In this document: piece after piece, positions 5,088 to 10,295 of the stretch
How positions within the stretch are numbered: position 1 is the stretch's first letter
Layout: each line of letters opens with the position of its first letter
Assembly (NCBI RefSeq): GCF_937976295.1
Contig: NZ_CALJRY010000252.1
Location: forward strand, 1 to 10,295
Direction: 5' to 3'
Origin: an uncultured Rothia sp.
Lineage (GTDB): Bacteria; Actinomycetota; Actinomycetes; Actinomycetales; Micrococcaceae
DNA length: 10,295 bases
Notes under the pieces: model-generated
Seen by the model: only the letters and a program-made list of their open reading frames with translations
Databases searched by the model: none
What the model was told of the DNA's origin: nothing
Position numbers and translations under genes: made by a program

Positions 5088-6329
5088 CTACTGTGCGTTC
5101 GTTACCTGCGAGATATGGGGCAGCTGACGTAGCGGCTTCTGGAACACCATCACCACCAGCGACAGGAAAATGAACACCGCGTAGAACAGCGCCGTGTACG
5201 TAATGCCCCAATCAACAATGAGGAAGCCAGCCAGCAGAACAGCCAGCGGGGTCAGCGCCATGTTCGGAATGCCCTGCACCGAGTGCACGCGACCGATCAT
5301 GTGCTCCGGGGTGGATGCGTTGATGTACGCAATGATGCTCGAATTGAAGGAGGGGAGCACAATACCCGCCAGCACAATCAGCAGGCACACCGCCCACAGC
5401 ATCGAATGAACTACCGGCAGCAGCAGGTAGCATGCCGACATGATGGCCAGGGAGGTGATGCCGAGCGGGCCGAGCGCAAACTTCTCGGTCAGCGGGCCGA
5501 CCAGGAACGAACCGAGTAGCACGCCCACGCCGAAGGCACTCGCAAAGATACCGATGAAGAGCGGGTGTGCGCCCTCCAGGGTGTAGTAGTAGATGAAGGT
5601 GAGCGGAATACCGACCGTTCCAAAGTTCGCAAGCGTTGAAACGAACGCAATGGACACCAGCACTTTGTTCTTTAGGATGTACTCGAAACCGGCTTTTGAG
5701 TCCTGCCAGAAGCTGGTTTTCTCGCCCTCCTCCTCTTCCGCGGGCTGCCGACTAGCGCCGTAGGTCTTGGGTGCGACGATGAACGCCAGCAGGTTGACGA
5801 CCGCGTGAACTGCGGTCATGAGCACGGTCGAGAAGCCGATAATGATGCCGGCGACCGGGCCGCCCAGCAGGTTGGCGGTGGACTCGCGCGTCTCACCCAT
5901 ACCGGAGGCGTACCCCAGGTGCTCCTTGGGGACTACGCGGGTGATGATGGACTGTTCACTCGGGTAGTCGAAGGTGGAAATGATGGCGGCGAGAGAAATC
6001 GTAATCACCAAAACGTAAATGTTGGTGACGTTGAAAACGAGGTAGAGGAGAATCGCTATCCAGGACAGTGACTGGCCAATACAGGATAGTGCCAGGCACT
6101 TTGAGGGGCCGATTCTGTCGACCCACGTTCCAGATACCGCTCCGGCGCAGGTGGCGAGAACACCCGCGACGAAGAGGGTGATACTCGCAGCTTCGGGGGA
6201 GCCGGTTAGCGCCAAAATAATGATGGGCGTGGTGATGTAGCTCATCGAGTCTGAGAGCTGGTTGGCTCCAATGGCGAAGAGAGTATTTCGAAAATCTTTA
6301 TTCTTGAGTAGCTCGGTGTTGACACTCAT
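5088..6329 (-). CDS. MFS transporter, DHA3-type drug or metabolite exporter
   Basis: This 413-residue inner-membrane protein has about twelve hydrophobic segments in two halves, joined by a charged loop (about 188-212, with an EEEEGE run). Motif A of the major facilitator superfamily is visible at 67-74 (GTWVDRIG) between segments 2 and 3. The DHA3 subfamily (macrolide efflux, bacilysin exporter BacE, siderophore exporter EntS) is the best match in style: start near KDFRNTLFAIGANQLSDSM, and PSEQSIITRVVPKEHLGYASG near 123-143. Substrate is unknown. The start is fixed by GGAGGT (6335-6340), five nt before ATG. A long leader of up to about 470 nt lies upstream. The first codons are more A/T-rich than the neighbouring genes. 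It probably forms a single-gene unit. Confidence 0.82.
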   Translation of the reverse strand: MSVNTELLKNKDFRNTLFAIGANQLSDSMSYITTPIIILALTGSPEAASITLFVAGVLATCAGAVSGTWVDRIGPSKCLALSCIGQSLSWIAILLYLVFNVTNIYVLVITISLAAIISTFDYPSEQSIITRVVPKEHLGYASGMGETRESTANLLGGPVAGIIIGFSTVLMTAVHAVVNLLAFIVAPKTYGASRQPAEEEEGEKTSFWQDSKAGFEYILKNKVLVSIAFVSTLANFGTVGIPLTFIYYYTLEGAHPLFIGIFASAFGVGVLLGSFLVGPLTEKFALGPLGITSLAIMSACYLLLPVVHSMLWAVCLLIVLAGIVLPSFNSSIIAYINASTPEHMIGRVHSVQGIPNMALTPLAVLLAGFLIVDWGITYTALFYAVFIFLSLVVMVFQKPLRQLPHISQVTNAQ

Positions 6330-6334
6330 GGGGG

Positions 6335-6340
6335 ACCTCC
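6335..6340 (-). promoter_or_regulatory. Ribosome binding site of the MFS exporter
   Basis: On the - strand GGAGGT lies five nt before ATG 6329. It is the strongest ribosome binding site in the window and fixes the start. Confidence 0.75.
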
Positions 6341-6366
6341 ACGATGGGGTTTATGGTGTCGCGCGG

Positions 6367-6408
6367 TGTGCAATCCGCAGTGTGCAGTTCGTTATGTGCA
6401 ATCGTGTG
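6367..6408. repeat. Three tandem 14-nt repeats in the MFS leader
   Basis: TGTGCAATCCGCAG, TGTGCAGTTCGTTA and TGTGCAATCGTGTG follow one another at exact 14-nt spacing (6367, 6381, 6395). The TGTGCA core is invariant and the rest diverges. They lie 38-79 nt upstream of the MFS start and could be regulator sites on DNA or RNA. Confidence 0.6.
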
Positions 6409-6619
6409 AGTGAATACTGTGACGGTCGACTGTGTCTGTCTGTATTCGTCTGTTTTCGCTTGTGACCGGCGGTAATGATGGGTGGTTGAGGATGCACGGA
6501 GCGGCTCATTGGGAGCCACCCCCCCCGCACAAAAGTGTGTCGCGCGATACTTTAGATTCTATAAGAGACGTGAATCATATGCATGAAGGCTAGTTGAAAA
6601 ACTTTCCTCATTTTGAGTA

Positions 6620-6647
6620 TTGACATTAGGGCTAGTTTGACTATAAC
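6620..6647 (+). promoter_or_regulatory. Near-consensus promoter facing antisense into the helicase gene
   Basis: TTGACA (6620-6625, perfect -35) and TATAAC (6642-6647, 5 of 6 to -10) are separated by 16 bp. No credible + strand gene follows. A transcript would start near 6654 and run against the helicase gene. Confidence 0.45.
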
Positions 6648-6760
6648 TCATTCTTGGTGTTACCGCCCGACTGAGCCCTAGCTAAGACCTCGACTAAACC
6701 CGATTCCGGGCACCCCAAAAACGCCCATCACCAGGCCCCACCAAACCCCTCTACAGGTAG

Positions 6761-6778
6761 CCCCGCAACGTAGCGGGG
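6761..6778 (-). terminator. Hairpin after the helicase gene
   Basis: CCCCGC (6761-6766) and GCGGGG (6773-6778) form a short GC stem with a 6-nt loop, 18 nt past the helicase stop on the - strand. No U-tract follows, so it is only a plausible terminator. Confidence 0.4.
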
Positions 6779-6795
6779 AACTAGTCAGCGGCGCG

Positions 6796-9700
6796 CTACT
6801 CCACCAGGCCCGCAAAACCCGACAGAGCCAGCACCTCCTCAACATCCTGCGGCACCGAACGCGCCACCCACGGCGAATGCACCAACACCGCCTGCCACTG
6901 ACCGCGCGACACCGCCACATTCAAACGATTTGGCGAGAGCACAAACCCGGCACCGCGCCCAGAATCAACCCGCGACGATGCCAACGACACCAACACCACC
7001 GCAGCCTCCTGACCCTGGAACTTATCCACCGTGCCCACACGCACGCCAGCGCCCGAAGAATCCGCTAGCCCAGCCGCAATCAGCGCCTCACGCACACAAT
7101 CAACCTGCGCGTTATACGCCGCCACCACAATGCAATCCTCCGCCGCCAACGGGCGCGGCTCAGCACCAGCCGCCGGAACCCACTCACGACCCAGCAACTC
7201 GCGCACGCAATCCACCACCGCCTGCGCCTCCTGCACAGAACGCACCGAACAGCCCGCATGCTCCACCGGATACGACACCACACCCGGCTCAACACCCTGC
7301 AAAGCGCGACCAGCCGTCGCCGCCGCGCTCGCCAACGCGCCATCATAAGACAGCCACGAAACCCGCTCGCACAACGCCGAATCCATACGCCACGACTCAC
7401 CCAAAAAATAGCCAAAACGAGGATCCAGCGCCGCCGCACCATCAGACAACCAACCCAGCGCCGAAACATCCACCGGGTACGGATGCACACCCGTCGACAC
7501 CTGCGGCAACTGCTGCGGATCGCCCAGCAGCAGCACCGAACGCGCCGCACGAGCCGCCGCCACCGTATTTGTCAGAGAGAACTGGCCAGCCTCATCAACC
7601 ACCAGCACATCCAGCGACCCGGCAGGCACGCGACGCTCACTCACGTAATCCCACACCGTGCCGCCAAACAGCAGACCGCCCGCACCAGAAATCAGCTCCA
7701 CCAGCTCAGAATCAGACACCTCAGACCACGGGGCGTCCGGGCTCACTGACTTGCCGCGCAGACGCACCGCACGCGAAACATCAAAACCATCACGGGCGCA
7801 GCACGCCAACATAAGATTCTCAATCACCGCATGCGACTGAGCCACCACGCCCACCTTCGCGCCCTCAGCCACCAGGCGCGCAATCACGTGCGAGGCGAGG
7901 AAAGTCTTGCCCGCACCGGGAGGGCCCTGAACCGCCACATAGGAGTGGTCGAGAGCGCGAACTGCCGCGTGCACGGCATCCACCGTAGGCAGGTCAGAGC
8001 CGGGAAAATCAACCTCACGGGGTAGATTTTCTGCATTTTTAGCGTTCGAGGCGCTCTTCTTCAGGCGCGGGGGGCGGCGGAACAACAAATCCGCGGAGGC
8101 GCTCTTCACCCCCGTCAGGGATGCCGCCGCATCGAGTACACTCGGCAGGGTGCCGGGGGAGGCGGGGGCGTCGGAGGGCACGGAATCTTCGTCGGATACG
8201 GGGAAGTCAGACATCAGCGCATCGTCGAAAAGTAGCCCGTGCACATCGGCCTGCAGAGCCGCCTCAATCGTCGCCGTAGACACCGGATCACCCGGACCGA
8301 TACCCGAAGGCAGGGTGCGGTGCGGTTCGTCCTTCACGCGGATGCGCTCCTGCAGAAGAACCTCCAAGAACTCGCCGGCCGACTCTTCCGCTGCCTCTGC
8401 GGCAGCCTCGTCGGGGTTCGCAGAACCCTCAGCTCCGGCACGGAAACCGCCCTGCGCCACCGCCAGCACACGCATGCCAAAGAAACCCGTCGCCGCCAAC
8501 TCGGCGGGCACACGCTCACCCGGATTCGAGGCACGGAAATAATTCAGCTGCGCCTCCATGCGGTCCAGCGCAATCTGCGGGCTCACCCCCGCCTCATACG
8601 CACAAAAAACCGCACGGTCAGAGGGCGCAATCACCAGGCTCGGGTCAGCCTCAATTCGCGCACGCAACAGGCGCACCTGCGCGCCGCGCACACGATACCA
8701 GCCCGGGGCGTCCTCAACCTCGGTGGGTTCCTTCATGGCGGCGGCGAGCGCCTCCAGGTCGGCGGGGGTGTTCAGAAGAGCATGTGCGTGCTCCGCCGAA
8801 AGCACCTGCACCCGATCAAGGTACGCGTAATCGCGGCTCGCCACCCACGCCGTCGGGCCGTCCTCCAGGCGGCGAATGTGCTCACGCCAGAACGGGGCAC
8901 GCTCACGGCGGTGATAATTCGTCATGGACAGCAGCATCGCCGCCTCAAGCTCACCGGCACCCCAGCTGTGCTCCGCCGCGTGCTCCTCCAGGGAGGCGAG
9001 CTGGGCATCCAGCAGGCACTGCAGGCGGTACTGTTCGCTGTCGTTCTCCACGGCGGCGGGCACCCGGTACATGACCGGATACTCTTCGGTTTCGGGCTCT
9101 TCGGCGGCGGCTGCAGCGTCTTCGGTGACGAGTTCCGGGGCTTCGGCTACGCGGGCAAGAGATGCCGCTGTGTTCAGGCATGTGTTCAGGCACGCCGGGC
9201 ACTCGTCGCAGGTCAGAAAATAGGGGATGCGCTCGGCAAGTTCCGCCGGTTCTACACCCTCGTTCAGCGCCTGGGTGAGCAGCAGGAGGCGCTGCTCCTG
9301 CAGGCGAATCAGCGGCAGAATACGCGCCGAATCAACCCGGTGAGGTTGACCAGCGGGGGAGGGGTGCTCAGTATGCTCCGAATCGGGTTCCGCGCCGTAC
9401 TCATCCGCGCCGTGGTCCAGGCAGAGGTCGATGCGCACCGCATTCTTGGCACTCTCGGTGGTGCTCTCGGTGGCACCGGCGGTCAGCAGGTGCGCCACCA
9501 GGGCGCCGCGCAACAGTGCCCGATGCGCCGCCTCACCCAGGTGCGGGGTGCAGACGATTCGCGCGGTGCCGTCCGCTGTCGGGCGTTCCAGACGGTCAAG
9601 CTCCACCGTGTAGGTCAGCCCCGCCGCGGAGGTCGCCACCAGGGATACCGGGCTCGCTGTGCCACCCTCGTGCTCACTGCCAGCTACTCCACTGCCGACC

Positions 9701-9876
9701 ATGCCACCTTCGGCCAGTACTCGCAGGCACTCGCGGTACGCCTCGCGGGCGCGCTCGAACTTCTCGGGGGTCGGGCGGGCAGACTGCTTCTGTGCACGCT
9801 CCCGAAGCTCGGTGTAGAGCCGCAGCTCGCAGGTGGAGGTGGCGGTAAGATCAGCGAGGGTGAAGGTAAGGTCCAT
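6796..9876 (-). CDS. SF1 (Upf1/Dna2-like) helicase with N-terminal RecB/TM0106-like nuclease domain
   Basis: This 1026-residue protein probably acts on DNA. The helicase half (about 625-1026) shows the SF1 motifs in order: Walker A GPPGAGKT (651-658), Walker B VVDEAGQ (759-765), motif III LLLGDPQQLPQV (782-793), ESWRMD (827-832), motif V VGTVDKFQGQEA (947-958) and motif VI NRLNVAVSRG (983-992). The N-terminal part resembles the TM0106 RecB-like nuclease family: C16 in the opening helix, an ELDRLE strand (D94), a helix at about 116-132 where QxxxY would lie, and a cysteine cluster C223-x2-C226-x2-C229-x3-C233. The DxK catalytic motif is not visible; IVCTPH stands where it is expected. Residues 250-625 are less conserved and acidic or Ala-rich. 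The family is usually somewhat longer. There is no clear ribosome binding site before ATG 9876, though MDLTFTLADLTATSTCE fits a family N-terminus. Third-position base use changes within the helicase half. Confidence 0.8.
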   Translation of the reverse strand: MDLTFTLADLTATSTCELRLYTELRERAQKQSARPTPEKFERAREAYRECLRVLAEGGMVGSGVAGSEHEGGTASPVSLVATSAAGLTYTVELDRLERPTADGTARIVCTPHLGEAAHRALLRGALVAHLLTAGATESTTESAKNAVRIDLCLDHGADEYGAEPDSEHTEHPSPAGQPHRVDSARILPLIRLQEQRLLLLTQALNEGVEPAELAERIPYFLTCDECPACLNTCLNTAASLARVAEAPELVTEDAAAAAEEPETEEYPVMYRVPAAVENDSEQYRLQCLLDAQLASLEEHAAEHSWGAGELEAAMLLSMTNYHRRERAPFWREHIRRLEDGPTAWVASRDYAYLDRVQVLSAEHAHALLNTPADLEALAAAMKEPTEVEDAPGWYRVRGAQVRLLRARIEADPSLVIAPSDRAVFCAYEAGVSPQIALDRMEAQLNYFRASNPGERVPAELAATGFFGMRVLAVAQGGFRAGAEGSANPDEAAAEAAEESAGEFLEVLLQERIRVKDEPHRTLPSGIGPGDPVSTATIEAALQADVHGLLFDDALMSDFPVSDEDSVPSDAPASPGTLPSVLDAAASLTGVKSASADLLFRRPPRLKKSASNAKNAENLPREVDFPGSDLPTVDAVHAAVRALDHSYVAVQGPPGAGKTFLASHVIARLVAEGAKVGVVAQSHAVIENLMLACCARDGFDVSRAVRLRGKSVSPDAPWSEVSDSELVELISGAGGLLFGGTVWDYVSERRVPAGSLDVLVVDEAGQFSLTNTVAAARAARSVLLLGDPQQLPQVSTGVHPYPVDVSALGWLSDGAAALDPRFGYFLGESWRMDSALCERVSWLSYDGALASAAATAGRALQGVEPGVVSYPVEHAGCSVRSVQEAQAVVDCVRELLGREWVPAAGAEPRPLAAEDCIVVAAYNAQVDCVREALIAAGLADSSGAGVRVGTVDKFQGQEAAVVLVSLASSRVDSGRGAGFVLSPNRLNVAVSRGQWQAVLVHSPWVARSVPQDVEEVLALSGFAGLVE

Positions 9877-9986
9877 GGTGACTTTTCTGCTGGAGGAGAG
9901 AGAAACAAGACGGGCGTGAAACCCCGCCGCAGGGTGAGTGGGCGCGAGCCCTGGTTGAGGAGTCTATCGGTACCTGCCGCTCCTCA

Positions 9987-10012
9987 CCCCGAGAGGTCTT
10001 GCCCCGAGAGGT
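9987..10012. repeat. Tandem CCCCGAGAGGT repeats next to parS
   Basis: CCCCGAGAGGT occurs at 9987-9997 and again at 10002-10012, a 15-nt period with CTTG between. The second copy runs into the left arm of the inverted repeat that encloses parS. Confidence 0.7.
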
Positions 10013-10054
10013 TGATTTTTAGGTTTCACGTGAAACACTATAGAAAATCAACCT
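10009..10054. repeat. Inverted repeat enclosing parS
   Basis: AGGTTGATTTT (10009-10019) and AAAATCAACCT (10044-10054) are perfect 11-bp inverted arms. Their centre is 2 bp from the centre of the parS palindrome. The right arm contains the TGA stop of the carboxypeptidase gene (10048-10050), so the structure may also terminate that message. Confidence 0.75.
10023..10036. other. parS: parS chromosome partitioning site (ParB binding site)
   Basis: GTTTCACGTGAAAC is a perfect 14-bp palindrome identical to the parS core used by ParB in actinobacteria such as Streptomyces. With one flanking base on each side it matches 15 of 16 positions of the general TGTTTCACGTGAAACA form. ParB loads here, spreads and works with ParA and SMC to segregate origin regions. 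parS sites concentrate near oriC, so the window is probably origin-proximal. Confidence 0.9.
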
Positions 10055-10295
10055 GCACGGGGTGATTTAGGGGCTTTTGCTGCTTCCGCAGTAGCTTTCA
10101 CAGTAGATTCCGGCGCACTAGAAGCACTAGAGCCACTCGGCGCGGTCGAGCGATTAGCAATCGCCGCCGCCGCGGCGTCCACGCGTTCCTTCGCGGCGGG
10201 TAGTGCATCCGAGCCGCCCAGATCATTCAGAATAATCGCGAAAATCAGGCGGGTGCCGTCGGGTCGGGTCGCCACACCGCACAGCGAAGACACCG
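10048..10295 (-). CDS. dacB: D-alanyl-D-alanine carboxypeptidase, S13/DacB (PBP4) family, C-terminal part
   Basis: Only the last 82 codons are in the window; the 5' end lies beyond the right edge. The segment VSSLCGVATRPDGTRLIFAIILNDLGG matches the stretch that follows the KTG box in S13 peptidases, where typical members read VxALxGYVxTxDGRxLxFAxLxN. These enzymes trim or cut peptidoglycan cross-bridges outside the membrane through an active-site serine, which is not visible here. The domain ends near AAAAAIAN. A Ser/Ala/Pro-rich tail of about 34 residues (RSTAPSGSS to SPRAG) follows and is probably disordered. The stop codon lies in the right arm of the inverted repeat around parS. Confidence 0.75.
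   Translation of the reverse strand, partial: VSSLCGVATRPDGTRLIFAIILNDLGGSDALPAAKERVDAAAAAIANRSTAPSGSSASSAPESTVKATAEAAKAPKSPRAG

Larger units (their letters stand above)
6330..6795. other. 466-bp intergenic region: MFS leader, repeats and promoters
   Basis: No credible gene lies here. From the MFS side it holds the ribosome binding site, three 14-nt repeats (6367-6408), a small hairpin (GGCTC 6503-6507 with GAGCC 6513-6517) and a run of eight C (6519-6526). Next comes an A/T-rich block (about 6540-6655) likely to carry the MFS promoter on the - strand, for example TATAGA near 6558. That block also holds a near-consensus + strand promoter (6620-6647). The last part (6665-6795) is C/A-rich and continues the composition of the helicase 3' end. 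Confidence 0.5.
9877..10047. other. Intergenic region between the carboxypeptidase and helicase genes
   Basis: From the helicase side it holds a parS-like half site CGTGAAAC (9915-9922) and a weak hairpin (TGAGGAG 9956-9962 with CTCCTCA 9980-9986). Tandem repeats (9987-10012) and the parS site follow. I see no convincing -35/-10 pair for the helicase gene. Confidence 0.4.

Noticed and set aside
6298..6519. 73-codon open frame in the MFS leader
   Set aside because: It has no ribosome binding site, no recognisable features and covers the repeat region.
6588..6640. Two GGCTAGTT motifs as MntR or iron-box sites upstream of the MFS gene
   Set aside because: They share only the GGCTAG core with the operator at 145-162 and lack the other half of the palindrome.
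6930..7814. 294-codon Pro/Thr-rich open frame on the + strand
   Set aside because: It starts with TTG, has low complexity, and arises from the C/A-rich antisense of the helicase motifs.
8239..10065. 608-codon open frame on the + strand
   Set aside because: It is antisense to the helicase gene, Arg/Gly-rich without recognisable domains, and runs across the parS site. High G+C easily keeps such frames open.
1..10295. CRISPR array, tRNA, rRNA or insertion sequence
   Set aside because: No regularly spaced long repeats, tRNA-like cloverleaf, rRNA motifs, transposase or terminal inverted repeats were seen.

Overview
The window looks like chromosomal DNA of a high-G+C actinobacterium. The evidence is C/G-rich third codon positions, a three-domain DtxR/IdeR-type regulator, a lipoprotein-type metal-binding protein and a perfect actinobacterial parS site. 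Micrococcaceae, and Rothia in particular, is my best guess. It rests on overall impression, not on a search.

Left third (1-4021): a manganese uptake module. A + strand operon encodes a metal-binding lipoprotein (305-1267), an ABC ATPase (1444-2271) and an ABC-3 permease (2272-3150). Its promoter carries a perfect 18-bp palindrome (145-162) that fills the gap between -35 and -10, the arrangement expected of a DtxR-family repressor operator. The convergent gene at 3290-4021 encodes the likely repressor, an MntR-like protein whose metal-site residues suggest manganese rather than iron. A strong two-way hairpin terminator (3196-3240) separates the convergent ends. The likely circuit is Mn-loaded MntR shutting off uptake when manganese is sufficient.

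Middle (4022-6795): two - strand genes, a SatD-like protein with a C-terminal helix-turn-helix (4226-4909) and a 12-segment MFS exporter of the DHA3 type (5088-6329). The gaps hold a large terminator-like hairpin (4990-5055), a repeat-rich MFS leader (6330-6795) with three 14-nt repeats and a G8 tract, and a near-consensus promoter pointing antisense into the next gene.

Right part (6796-10295): a long - strand gene for a Upf1/Dna2-like SF1 helicase fused to an N-terminal RecB/TM0106-like nuclease domain that seems to have lost its catalytic lysine. Upstream of it lies an intergenic region with a perfect parS site (10023-10036) nested in an 11-bp inverted repeat. The window ends in the 3' part of a D-alanyl-D-alanine carboxypeptidase gene (S13/DacB). 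parS sites cluster near oriC, so the window probably lies in the origin-proximal part of the chromosome.

I found no rRNA, tRNA, CRISPR array, transposase or insertion sequence. The most notable items are the nested parS, the operator set exactly in the promoter spacer, the apparently disarmed nuclease-helicase, and a composition shift through its 3' half.
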